The notes beneath the pieces are model-generated. The model was given only the letters and a program-made list of their open reading frames with translations, ran no database searches and was not told where the DNA came from. Shown one piece after another: positions 46,591 through 59,000 of a stretch of DNA of 64,000 nt. The position numbers and the translations under genes were made by a program. The stretch's first letter is position 1, and each line of letters begins with the position of its first letter. This DNA is from Lichtheimia corymbifera B2541 (lineage: Eukaryota > Mucoromycota > Mucoromycetes > Mucorales > Lichtheimiaceae). The stretch lies in assembly GCA_000697475.1 (NCBI GenBank), contig JNEU01001021.1, forward strand, positions 62,001-126,000, given 5' to 3'.

Positions 46591-49500
46591 ATGGCACAAC
46601 AACAAATTCCTTTTCTCCATGCGCCGTTCAAGCGTACCGATGATGTCGATTGGATTCTACCTCTCAAACGCTACATTTCCCAAGTCTATCAGGACGACGC
46701 TGAAAAGTACAATGAGGAGACATTTACACTGAACCGACTTCGACAAGATATACGCGGTGCTGGCAAGGACTTGACTGGACGCGACTTGCTTTATCGTTAC
46801 TTTGGTCAACTCGAGCTTCTCGACTTACGTTTCCCTGTGGATGAGAAGCATATCAAGATTCTGTTTACATGGTGAGCTCATTTCGACCGAGATGGAGTGT
46901 AGTAGTACTCATTGGGGCCCTTTTTTCTTTTCCAGGTACGATGCGTTCAACGGACGCCCGACTTCTCAGTATTCCCTTGCATATGAAAAGGCGAGTGTGA
47001 TCTTCAATACAGCAGCAACCTTATCAGCCATTGCAGCCATACAGAACCGAGCTGAAGCCGAAGGACGTAAACGAGCATTCAACTATTTCCAAGCAGCAGC
47101 TGGCATGTTTCAATACATTAACGACAACTTTCTTCACGCGCCCTCACAAGATTTGCATCGTGATACGGTCAAGATGTTGACAGAGTTGATGCTGGCACAA
47201 GCGCATGAGTGCTTCTTGGAGAACTCGTTACGTGAGAAGAAAAAGGATGGCTTGATTGGCAAATTGGCGAGTCATGCTGCGTGGGTCTATGGCAGTTTGA
47301 TCGATGATATTCAAGAATGCATTGCTCGTGGTGTTGGCGTGGAACGTGCTTGGTTATTAGTCTGCCAGGTGAAGCACAAGTATTATCAAGCTTTGGCTCA
47401 ACAACATCGTGCGGCTGCTTGCGAACAAGATAATGCGTATGGTGAACAAGTAGCACGTCTTTCAGCAGGTGAAACCGCTGCCAAGGAAGCGGTTAAAATC
47501 GCCAATGGAGGTGGATGGTCAGCTCTCGTTCAATCAAGTACAACAATGCCAGCAGATACTGTATCCGTTCTTCAAGAATCATGCAAAGCATTGGCAGCAT
47601 CCTTAGCTGAAAAGCATACCATGGCAGCACGCGATAATGATATGATCTACCATGACAACGTCCCCAAGGAATCGATCCTCACTCCCATTGATCGTCTCAA
47701 GGCCGTAAAGACCGTACCTATTTCCGAATTATATGGCCCCAATGAAGCAAGTCGAGTTATTGGTGGTGACATCTTTTCACGTTTGATCCCGCTTAGTGTC
47801 CATGAAAGCGCATCCATGTATTCAGAGGAGAAAGCAAAACTCGTCCGTGCCGAAGCTGAACGATGTGATCTGGCAAAAGCAGAGCTCAATGCATCCCTTG
47901 AGTACATGCGTTTACCTCGTTCCTTGGATAAGTTTAAACAACCACAACAACAAGGCGCCAAAGCTGACAGCGCTATCCTTGATACCTTTGCCGTTCCTTT
48001 ACCTGAAGCACGTGAATGGGCTGATAAGATCGCACAAGAGGATTCCGCTACCAATAGCACCACACTGCATGAATTGATACAAACATTGGGAGGACTCAAA
48101 TCCCGTGCATCACAAATGCTGGATCAGATATCATTATCATTGGATCAAGAAATGCGTGAATGTGAATCCATGCGAGTAAGTATATTCATGCCTATATTCT
48201 CATCAATATACTAATCATACACTCTTATAGGCCAAATACGGAGCCGATTGGAGCCAAGAGCCTTCGGGTGCTTATACCGGTGATTTTCGACAGGACCTGA
48301 GAAACCATCGTGAATCTCTTAGCAGTGCGTCTCAATCGGATACTCAGCTTTTACATGCGTACGAAGCAGTTTCAAAAGACGTGGATATTCTCAAGCAAGG
48401 TGGCAAGAGCAATGCATTAGAAGCTGTCTTTGCAGAAAAGATGGTCAACCTTTTCGCTGAAAAGTCATCCAGCAAGGCTGATAGTCTCTTGGATTTGGAA
48501 TTTGATGTCGGGATTGCGAGCAAGAGTATGGATGTCAAGGTGAAACGTGTCGAGGATGCTTTGGATAAGCTGCACAAGATCGAAGTTGAGCGACAGGAAA
48601 CTTTGAAAGATTTAAAGGAAAAGGTAAATAGGAAATCATTAGTGTGCACACGGTGGAGTTATTGACATTGGGCTTGCCTATGTAGGCAATGCAAGATGAC
48701 ATTTCACAGCTTTTGGTTCTGAACAAAAAGACCGTCAATGTCGAGCAACAGATCTTCACCACCGAGCTTGAAAAATTCCGCCCACATCAACAACGTATTG
48801 CTACATCCGTTCACCAACAGCAACAAGGGATCCAGGAGTTGACTGCTGCATTCAAGGCACTTATGGAAGGAGAAGATGCACAAAAGCTCCAATCACGTTG
48901 GGATGCTGCTGAACGACAACGTCGCATTGTTATGGATCAATTGGGACAGGCTCATCATCGTTATTTTGAGACTAAAAATGGAATCAGGTAAATGATCAAA
49001 CGAATGACATATATATGGACCACAACATACTTATAATTCCATATAGAAAGGGCATTGAGTTTTATTCCAGCTTATGCGATGTGATTGAATCACTTGCTCG
49101 CAATGTCAACAAGTTTACTGCAGAACGTGGTCAAGAGCGAGACAAGTTGGTGGAGAGGATTGAAAGTAGCCGTAGCACCAAGGAACAGGAGGTGCTCAAG
49201 GAAAAGCTAAGCAAGTACACTACTGCTACCACACCATCAGCTCCAACCGTGCCTCAAATCGATACCAACCCATCGGTCACCCAACTGGTTGATAAGACTC
49301 GTGAAATGACTATTGGTGGAAACAATACCAACAATATGTATGGCCCACAGCCAACAGCATCTCCTTTGACGCCTTCAACATATTCCACCCAATCCCAACC
49401 TTATTCAACTACCTCGGCTCAGCCCGCACCTTATACCAATTTTGCAATGCCACAGCAACAGCAGCAGCAACAACAACAACAGTACCAGTTGCCTCAATCA

Positions 49501-50325
49501 CAACCGCAGCCGCAGCAACCACAATCAGATACACTCCAGCGTGCTCCATCTTATTCTTCCAATCCAACTTCTTCGTATCCTGCATTATCGACATCGTCTT
49601 ATTCGTATGCTCAAAGCAGTCCAATTGCACCTCCTCCTATGCCACCCAAGGAGAACTTTAATAGGGCACCACCACCACCATTGCAGACTATGCCTTATCC
49701 ACCCAATAACGTCTATGGTAATACGACAATGCCTGTTCCAATGTCACCATCCACACCCATGATGCCTCAACAACAGCAGCCAGCACAACCCTATTCCCAG
49801 CGTTATCAGCAACCTGCTGTATCCATGCCACCACAAAGTACACCCACATCCTTTTCATTTCCTCAGCAACAGCAGCAACAACAACAACAACCACCTCCTC
49901 TTCCAAGCAAACCTCCTCAGATGCAGACACAGCCATTGTCATCTCCTGTAACCTCGACAACACCGAGTTATTATCCAATGTTGTCATCCTCTGCCATCTC
50001 TGGTTATCGACAATCACAGCAGCAGCAGCAACAACAACAGCAACCACCACTACCACCACCTCCTCCTCCATTACCGCAACAGCCACAACCTTACATGGGT
50101 GCTTCTTCTCATGCTCCTCCTCCTCCTCCTCAATCTCAACAATCTCTATCTGGAGCACAACCACCTCTACCAGCAGCTCCTCCTCAGTATCAACAAATGC
50201 AACCACCAGCAGGATACTGGCAACAGCAGCAGCAGCAGCAGCAACAACAACAACAACAACCTTACCCCACTAACATGGGACAATCGTACAATACCAACAA
50301 TGGTGGCGGTTCCCTCTTGGATTAG
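46591..50325 (+). CDS. bro1: BRO1/ALIX-family ESCRT-associated protein
   Basis: Endosomal adaptor that binds the ESCRT-III subunit Snf7 and recruits the deubiquitinase Doa4 for multivesicular-body sorting; the relative Rim20/PalA acts in pH signalling. The start at 46591 reads MAQQQIPFLHAPFKRTDDVD. The BRO1 domain contains FNGRPTSQYSLAYEKASVIF, RKRAFNYFQAAAGMFQYIND, LTELMLAQAHECFLENSL and GVERAWLLVCQVKHKYYQAL. The coiled V domain follows (LKAVKTVPISELYGPNEASR, GLKSRASQMLDQISLSLDQE). The C-terminal 350 residues are Pro/Gln/Tyr-rich with long poly-Gln and Pro runs and end NNGGGSLLD. Five exons (about 46591-46871, 46936-48175, 48232-48622, 48686-48988, 49045-50325). The Pro-rich tail and family order fit Bro1; Rim20 cannot be excluded. 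Confidence 0.9.
49449..50262 (+). repeat. CAG/CAA-rich low-complexity coding tract in BRO1
   Basis: At least five runs of CAG/CAA codons (near 49455-49482, 49866-49890, 50017-50042, 50220-50262) alternate with Pro codons. They encode poly-Gln/poly-Pro in the ESCRT-binding tail and are likely to vary in length between strains. Confidence 0.75.
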
Positions 50326-51618
50326 TTTTTCTTATTGATAATACAATTTACATTTTCTATTCAAGTATCATTGATGGTCATGAGAGTGAGAGTGAGAAAA
50401 AGCGATTTAGTTAGTCTATAATGACAGGCCTGTGCGCAAAAGTTATAGGGTGACACAAACGATCATGTCAAGCTTGCAACTTGTCACAACCCACTTGATT
50501 CCCCGCTCATAGATTCGAATGATCTACATGGTGTTGTTGTATGCATTCAAGACAATGACTTATCGGTGGAGGGATAAAATAAACCATATCATCTTAAGAT
50601 TATTGGAAATGAATAGTAATAACATGCACAACACGTTCCCCAAAGTTTCATGATGTTTGTGTATTCCTTTTTCTTGTGTTGCCCATAACCTTGATTAACG
50701 ACATTTACCCCTAGATTCGGGACCCCCCCCAAAGAAAGAGAAAGTATATCCTACCCAGCAAAAACCGTGAACAATGAACAATCCATTGCCCTCTTTTTCC
50801 TTTGCTCACTGTGAAGTCATATATACATACCCGCCCTTGTTGTATTCTCCATTGCGAAGAACTTGCATTTGCTATTGACGAGTGTCATCTCCTCATCTCT
50901 TTCTCCTAAAGCAACACGAGAATCCGTCAAGATCTTTATTAGCCTGTCAACCCAAGCTAGTCAGGTAAGCTACTTTTTTGCTAAGCACCATTGCCCCTCC
51001 TCCTCCTTCTCCTTCTCTTTCTCCCCGTTTCCTAGCACATCACTTTTGAACGCGCGGACATCCTCATCCGACCATTGTGCAACCATAGTTCTCCACAAGA
51101 AGCAGGTATAGACATCAAGGTGGTGTAGCAAGCACACTCTCTTCCGCTTTTTCCTTTCGTGCCATTAACCAACTATGAGTCATGGTAATGAAGGATTTCT
51201 TCATTTAAAAATGAGAGAAACGGTGAACCTAAAGAGATCCAAAAAGGGGGAAGGGGACATGGAAATAACAAAAGAAAGCCTGTTGTTGTGTATTTGATAT
51301 ATATACAACACCATGTTTCTTTTACTGTGTACTTGTCAAAGCGAGTGCATATGATGCACAGGTGAAAAGGGAGAGGTCAAGGAGTAGCAGGGATGAAGGT
51401 TGATGGTCGTGGTGATGGATGATGGTGGTGGTCGATTTTTGAGGAAACAAGGAGAGTGGGCAAAAAAGAATTAAGATCAACTGATATAATCATATACGTT
51501 TCTCTCTCTCTTTTTTTTTCTCTTCTTCTTCTCTCTTTCTATCTTCTCTTTCCTCCTTTTGCTTTCAATCTTTTCTTTTCCCTATTCACGCATCTATACA
51601 TACACCTTCATAGTCACT
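50326..51618. other. Intergenic region upstream of the G-alpha gene
   Basis: No gene seen. Includes a C9 run near 50725 and a long pyrimidine-rich tract (about 51,499-51,595, mostly CTCTTTC runs) directly before the G-alpha start codon, probably its 5' leader. Confidence 0.5.
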
Positions 51619-52912
51619 ATGGGCTGCTGTCAATCCAACGAGGTTCACGATGGCAAGGCACGTAACGAAGAAATCGAAAATCAACTCAAACGCGATAAAC
51701 TTAACATGCGAAACGAAGTCAAAATGCTGTTGCTCGGTATGTATCCTATCAAGAGGGTATGACAAGATGAATGTGTGTGTGGCTGACTTGACAACGACAT
51801 ACACCACCAGGTGCTGGTGAATCAGGCAAATCCACCATTCTCAAGCAGATGAAATTGATCCATGATGGAGGATATTCACACGATGAGCGAGAGGCGTTCA
51901 AGGAGATCATCTTTTCAAATACGGTTCAATCAATGCGTGTGATTTTAGAAGCCATGGATAATATGGGTGTGGCACTGTCACACTCGTCCAACCGCCACCA
52001 TGCCACCATCATTATGGATTTGCCATCCCAAATCGAGCGTGATTCGCTTCCGCAAGAGGTGACACAAGCCGTCAAGACACTTTGGAAAGATCCCAATTTG
52101 CAAGGCGTTTTTGAACGAAGCCGTGAATATCAGCTTAACGATTCAGCCAAATAGTAAGTAGTAGATCTTCAACTGCCTACCTTCATCATGGTGTGAATGC
52201 TAATGTATCCACTATCTTATAGCTACTTTGACTCCATCGATCGTATCGGTGACATGAATTACGTACCCACGGATCAAGATGTGCTTCGGTCGCGTGTCAA
52301 GACAACGGGTATCACTGAGACAACATTCGTCATTGGCGATCTGACTTATCGCATGTTTGATGTGGGCGGACAACGATCCGAGCGTAAAAAGTGGATCCAT
52401 TGCTTTGAAAATGTCACTGCCATCATCTTTTTGGTGGCAATCTCAGAATACGATCAAGTGCTTATTGAGGATGAGACGGTGGTAAGTGCATGGCACACAG
52501 GGGGAGGGGTTACTTGCATGTGCGTGTGGTAGTAGTAGTAAATCACTCATCATGGCTCTTTTTTATATAGAATCGTATGCAAGAAGCTCTGACGCTATTT
52601 GATTCCATTTGCAATTCACGATGGTTCGTAAAGACATCCATCATTCTTTTCCTCAACAAGATCGATATCTTCAAAGAGAAACTGCCAAAACATCCACTTT
52701 CTGAAAACTTCCCTGATTTTACGGGTCCAGAAACGTACGAAGCAACGAGCGATTATATCCTGAATCGATTCGTCTCCCTCAACCAATCCGACTCTAAACA
52801 AATCTATACTCATTTCACCTGTGCCACCGATACACAACAAATCCGGTTTGTCATGGCAGCAGTGAATGATATCATTATTCAAAACAATCTCCGTGAAGGT
52901 GGCCTGCTGTAG
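51619..52912 (+). CDS. Heterotrimeric G-protein alpha subunit
   Basis: GTPase that couples seven-helix receptors to cAMP/MAPK signalling at the plasma membrane. Exons 51619-51736, 51811-52153, 52223-52481 and 52571-52912 join in frame to 353 residues, the family's normal length. The N-terminus [13 protein letters not shown] has Gly2 for myristoylation and Cys3/Cys4 for palmitoylation. Nucleotide-binding motifs are [18 protein letters not shown] (P-loop), [12 protein letters not shown] (switch I), [18 protein letters not shown] (switch II), FLNKIDIF and TCATDT. The C-terminus is NNLREGGLL, without the Cys at position -4 found in many fungal Gpa1-type subunits. Mucoromycota carry several G-alpha paralogues; the subgroup cannot be fixed here. 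Confidence 0.96.
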
Positions 52913-53330
52913 ATAACCACCACTACCCCCTTTCTCATATTTCTCCCTCCAAACTTAATTGTATCCTTGATCCTCCTTCCTCATCCATTACCTCTCGCCT
53001 CTTTGCCATCCCGCCTACTAGTGGTGGTCGCTCCTAACAGATCTCACATACGCATATGAGCACACTTGCCCTCGCATATCATGACACACACACATCTCCA
53101 CAATTTCTTTTTCTTGTCCTTTCCTCTCCCGCATATCATTTTCTTGTATTGTCTATCATATTTTCTTTATTTGCTGAAAGCAACAGAAACCATAGCCATG
53201 AAATCATATAATCATGTGATATTGTCTTGTGGGTCATGTAGTAGGTGTGATGGGAGCAGCAGGAGTTGTGTAAATTGGCCCCTTTTCCATGGCCATCTAT
53301 GAATAGCGCGCCTTACTTGAAAAGTACATC
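52913..53330. other. 3' region of the G-alpha gene, no gene seen
   Basis: Pyrimidine-rich 3' flank (about 52,915-53,010). Open frames here are low-complexity only. Confidence 0.4.
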
Positions 53331-54960
53331 AGGCGTTAAGGAGTAGCTGATAGCGTGCAAGAGCAACCTTGATACTCACCACCGAATTGGACATACATGT
53401 AATCCTTCAAACAGAAAATAAAAAGCTTTATTTCCTCCCACGTGTCCATATCATCTGAATCCTTTGTAATCTATCTTGAACTATGGAAAGACTGAATTGA
53501 CCCTTCTCCTGATGCATCTAATATCCAGAAATTAGGATGATACATATTACTCGATAATGCAATGCAAGTACTTACCTTGCGCAAGTCATGTTACGTAAAC
53601 GATGATGTGCGTAATTCGGCATTTTAAGAGGATCAACGTGTCGTTTGTAGGAGGAGCGTAATGTTCACTTTATGTACTCGGGTTTGTCGTGCTTGAAGGT
53701 CAAGGATATGCTGTTTTGTGAAGGCACTTGATGACAGTTCTCGCCATACAAAAGACGACCGAATAACCATAATGCCACCACATAACCAAGTTGTTTGCTG
53801 TAAAAAGATTCACATAGAATAGCACGGGGATGGCAGTGCCGATGTAACGGAAAAAAGCTTGAGAACACCATGCAATGTAAGCCTAAACAATGGGCGCACC
53901 TTAGTAGGAAACTTTCAAGGACAATGAAGCGAAATCCGAACCTTCATAACAACAAAGAGACACAATGGTCGGTCATAGGAACGATCCACATCACCAAATA
54001 CCCTTCAAGCCATGTAGGAAGCAGCCGCACCTTCGTGGAAGGTATCATTGGAAATATAAGTAATCGACAATGCTTGTTTTGTAAAGCCAATGCTACGCTT
54101 ACCAGTGAGCTTGATGGGGATTATCCAACAACATGCCTTCTTGCACTTTTGGAAACGGGAAAACATCCATCTAAACGCGAGGTTCTATATGTAAGTTTAT
54201 AATGCCCAACTTGAACAAGTATTGTAACGTACGTGCTGTGTAAAAGTGAAGCTCGTGTCAAGGGTAGCTTTGGTAGGTTTCTGATTGGAAAGCATCGGCA
54301 TTGGTGTTGACACGGCATTGACCACCAATCGGTTGACCTGATGGCGTCCTGGATTGTAGGCAATGGCAGCAGTTAATGTCTCGTAGTTGTAAATGGAGTT
54401 GGTCTTACCTTTGTAAAGTGCGAGTGGAGAAGAAGGGGGTTACTTTTGTCAAGCCCGGTATTAGCTACAATCACAGCTGTAAATATATCCCCTATGACTG
54501 GATCAATAAAACGCACTACATCTCAATAGCTGAATGTGCATACTTAGTCATCATCATGATCAAGATATATATGACCAAATATACGTTGCTATGTCAACCA
54601 GGTCCGTGCGCATCCCGTTTGCTTATGCAGATTCATTGCTGAGCTTGAACAACCCAACCTATAACTTTGGATGGAGACCAAGAATATGTGCGTGTATGCC
54701 ATTGCCATTGTTTACACGCTTGGTAGTTTCATCGTCGTCGCCAATGTTTGTGGACACAGGATCAAGCATGCCTGAACAATCATCATCAATATCCACACAT
54801 ATAACTTGTCAACTATAAAAGTGGTGGTGTAATCACCATCTGCATTCTCGTCTTCAGTGAGTTCGATCACCACCCATAGGTTCCACAAACACTGCATGTG
54901 AATACCACATATTTATGTCAAAGGTCGATGTTCTCCGACGTCATATGAAGCCAACATGGT
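53331..54960 (-). pseudogene. Possible decayed gene on the minus strand, unidentified
   Basis: Several minus-strand segments look coding. Near 54420-54240 is YNYETLTAAIAYNPGRHQVN, followed by RLVVNAVSTPMPMLSNQKPT; near 53870-53700 is PLHRHCHPRAILCESFYSKQ or, in another frame, FFRYIGTAIPVLFYVN; near 53390 is KDYMYVQFGG followed by a GTGAGTAT donor-like site. The pieces are in different frames with stops between, and no single domain emerges. I read it as the remains of a gene, but chance cannot be excluded for the weaker parts. Confidence 0.3.
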
Positions 54961-55680
54961 AGAGATTTAGATCTGTTTTGTAAACAATATCGGGCCGACT
55001 ATACATCCATGATCATCGATAATAATACTGCCCCTTCTCCCTCGCCTATATATTAAATAGTTTCAAGTATCCTCGCTTTAGAGCAACATCATCTGCAATG
55101 ATTCATGTGATACTGAAACATGGATCAGCACATGGATCTCCATGCTTCTACTTGTACTCAGCAAGCGATTGCAGGTGCAATAGTTGATTATAATGATTGA
55201 AAAAGAATTTTATCAAATGCTATTAAGCACAGCGCACCATGTGAGAGATCGATAATCCCGTATGTATGGCTTTGATATCCGTTGTGTAGAGCCTGATCTT
55301 GTGAAAATACCACGTATGTATGCCTAAAGAGACATTTAGAGACATTTGCTCCGTATGTAGATGCCTAAAGAGACAAGGACTACTTAGCATCTTACAATGA
55401 ATGGGACGGTAAATTGCCATCCGATCACCGAACCGAGATGCTCATTGTGCAACCTGGGCATTATTGCTTATCCGCGTACATGATGGTGTCTATGTGATCT
55501 ACCGATTGTGTCATAGTAGAATCAGGAATAAGGTATTTTTGCACCCTTTTATCATTTCGTTCTTGATGATGGTATAAAGATTGATCTATGTAAAGGTATC
55601 GAGCATGCATTGGGGAGGAGTGTGTATGTGGTGTGGTGTCATGCGTCGGATCAAAACCATGGTGGTGGATCACCCAATTG
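54961..55680. other. Intergenic region, no gene seen
   Basis: Contains a small local duplication: CTAAAGAGACA at about 55323 and 55366 with TTTAGAGACATTT between. Otherwise no structure noticed. Confidence 0.4.
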
Positions 55681-55689
55681 TCGCAGCCG

Positions 55690-56063
55690 CTCAAACCTGA
55701 CCGCAGCAGGTACAGCTTGCCGCAGCAGGCATGGATCCAAATCAAGTAATAGTGTACAATGCTCAATAGCGTGTTTTACCTCCCCTCTGCCGCTTAAAAA
55801 CTTTGTCAATCCCGCGATTCCGCAGCAATTTATGATCTGTTGCACTCGTGGTGAAAGGATACAACGCCTGCAACGGTTCCCGAAATTCCCGGCAGGTGTT
55901 ACAATCACAAGATTTGGCACTAATATATAAACATCGCTGTTTTTTCATTTCTTCTTTCCAACACCACCTTATAGATCAGATCAAATCGGTGCCTTTTTAC
56001 TCCCATAATCATACACACACACTCACATTCCTCTTGCTTTGAAATTACGGATCATATTACTTG
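55690..56063 (+). promoter_or_regulatory. Promoter region of PDR transporter B
   Basis: Two CCGCAGCAGG words lie at 55701-55710 and 55720-55729; the second is part of TTGCCGCAGCAGG (55717-55729), whose first 12 bases also occur upstream of PDR transporter A. GC-rich CCGCTT, CCGCGATTCCGCAGC and CCCGGCAGG words follow. A TATA-like TATATAAAC lies near 55923-55931, about 135 bp before the start codon. Confidence 0.45.
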
Positions 56064-59000
56064 ATGGAAAAAGCACGCCAGCCTGACGCTGCTTCTGCCA
56101 AAGGTTCCCTTGACACGATTGAAGTTGACGAGCGCCCTGGCAAAAGCGATTCTTATGGCGAACCTGATGCCAATGCGGTTTCCGTTGAAGGTAGCAACAA
56201 TAAAGCAAAACAAAGAGATTTTTGATCTGACACAATTTTGGGTTTTGTGATCTGCAATATAGCTGCTATTGAAGAATACAATGAAGTGAAACGTGAGCTA
56301 TCAAGGATCAGCCGCACAACCACCAACAATGAATCCAAGCTTGAAGAAGGCAACGCGGAAGAATTCAACCTTGACGACTTTTTGCATGGGATGTCAGATC
56401 AAGCTGCACAAGCTGGTACCAAATCTAAGCAGTTGGGCCTGATCTGGAGAAACTTGATGGTTGAGGTGTGTATTGTATAATTGACTACCACACTACTACG
56501 CTGTTGCTCACATGCAGAATATGGATCATAGGGGTTAGGTGCTGATGCGCATATTATTCCCACCAATTTTAGCCGTGTGAGATCGTTGATCCAGCCATGG
56601 AAGCTATTTGGTCTTGGTAATAGTGCCAGCAAGAAATCAATCCTCCGGGGCTTGAATGGATTTTGCAAACCTGGCGAAATGTTACTTGTGCTAGGTCGAC
56701 CAGGCGCAGGTTGTACAACGCTATTGAAAGTTCTTGCTCTTCAACGTGGATCCTATACGCGTATCGATGGTGATGTTAGCTATGGTGGCCTCGATGCTGA
56801 TACATTTGCCAAGCGCTACCGTGGTCAAGTCGTCTATAATGAGGAAGAAGATCAGCATTATCCTACTCTTACGCTTAAGGAGACATTGCAGTTTGCCCTC
56901 CGAACCAAGACACCAGGCAATCGTTTACCCAACGAGACCAAAGCCGACTTTGTCGACAAGATTTTGTATCTCCTTGGCAACATGCTTGGTCTTACCAAGC
57001 AAATGGATACCCTCGTTGGCAGTGCTTTCATCCGTGGTCTCTCTGGTGGCGAGCGCAAAAGATTATCAATCGCTGAAATTATGGTTACCCAATCATCGCT
57101 CAACCTTTGGGATTGCTCTACCCGTGGTCTTGACGCTGCTTCTGCCCTTGATTATGTTCGTTCGTTGCGTATCATGACCAACGTATTCAACAAGACCACC
57201 ATTGCCACCTTGTATCAAGCATCCAACAGCATTTTTTCATTGTTTGACAAGGTCCTTTTACTCGACGAAGGCTATTGCATCTATTTTGGACCAGTAAGCA
57301 AAGCTCGTGATTATTTTGAAGATCTTGGCTTCTATTGTCCACCACGCAAATCGACACCTGATTTCTTGACTGGCATCTGTAATCCATTGGAGCGTCAAGT
57401 GTTACCTGGCTTTGAGGATTCGGTGCCAAAGTATGCCTCTGAATTCCAAGAACGCTTCTATGCATCCGACGTATACAAGTCCATGATGGCCGAGTTGGAT
57501 GCCTATGAGAGACATATTCAAGATGAGAAACCATCCAAGCTCTTTGAAGAAGCAGTCCATGAGGAACATCAAAAACGTGCATCCAAAAAGGATCCTTATA
57601 CAGCATCGTTCTATCAGCAGGTTCTAGCGCTTACGATTCGTCAGTATCAAATGATGATCAAGGATAAGCAATCTTTGATATCCAGCTTTTGCACTGTTCT
57701 CATTCAGGGTTTGGTCACTGCTTCATGCTTTTTCAACATTCCTTTGACCGGTTCGGGTGCATTTTCAAGAGCTGGTTGTCTTATGTTTGCCATGGTCTTT
57801 GTTGTGCTCGTATCACAATCTTCACTCGTGGCGTATTTAACAGGGCGTCCTGTCTTGGAGAAGCATAAGCACTTTGCCATGTACCGGCCATCCGCTTTTT
57901 ACATCTCTCAAGTCATCATTGATATCCCATTCGCTGTTACTCAAGGTAAAGGCATATACACAATATCCAACATAATGATACTGATGCTTTTTTATTATAC
58001 AGTCCTTTTATTTGAGGTGTGCTCGTATTTCATGATGGGTCTCAACTTGGATGCTGGTCGCTTCTTCACCTATTTCTTGATTCTCTTTTGCATGATGATG
58101 ACCATGAATGGCTTTTTCAGATTTTGTGGCATTGTCTCTTCGAGTTTCTTTGTGGCCTCTCAGCTGACAAGTCTTTTGCTCATTTTGATTTTCATCTACA
58201 CCGGATGTAAGTTTGCAAGCAACCAAAAAAAATGACAATGTGCTTATCAAACATCTAGATTTCATCCCATATGATTCAATGCATCCATGGTTCTTCTGGT
58301 ATGTGCTCAACCCGATTCCCATCAAATATTACAGAGACTCATTTTTTGTCTTTAGGATTTATTGGATAAACCCACTTGCTTATGGCTATAAGGCGTTGTT
58401 GATTAACGAGATGAAAGGCCAAGTTTACTCATGCGAAGGACCTGGTAATGCTGTTCCATATGGCCCCAGTTATGATGATTGGAATCACAAAGTAAGTGGA
58501 TTTCTCATTGGTCAATCAAGGTATCAATACTCACTTGCGCACAAAAGGTGTGTGTTATGAAAGGTGGCACCCCAGGCCAAGATCATGTGTTGGGAGACGA
58601 GTACTTGAGAAATGCGCTCAGCTTTGAACCTAATCTTTTGTGGCCAGACTTTTTGGTTCTTTTGGGATTCGGGTTGTTGTTCATTGTCGTCAACTCTCTA
58701 TGCATGGAATACTTCAATACCAGCAAAGGTGGTGCAGTGACCAAGTTGTATCTTCCTGGCAAGGCACCAAAGCCCCGTACAGCCGAAGAAGAAGATGAGC
58801 GTCGTCGTCGTCAACAAAATATCACTTCCACCATGGGAAAGGTGTCTACTGGTACAACATTTTCGTGGCAACATGTGAATTATAGTGTGCCTTTCAAGGG
58901 TGGTCCACTCCACTTGCTCAATGACATTTCTGGTATTGTCAAGCCTGGTCATCTTACTGCATTGATGGGATCTTCTGGTGCTGGCAAGACCACATTGCTT

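Noticed and set aside
49688..50206. Long minus-strand frame opposite the BRO1 tail (Val/Glu-rich)
   Set aside because: It is the antisense of Gln/Pro codon runs, which rarely yield stops; the plus-strand gene explains the sequence.
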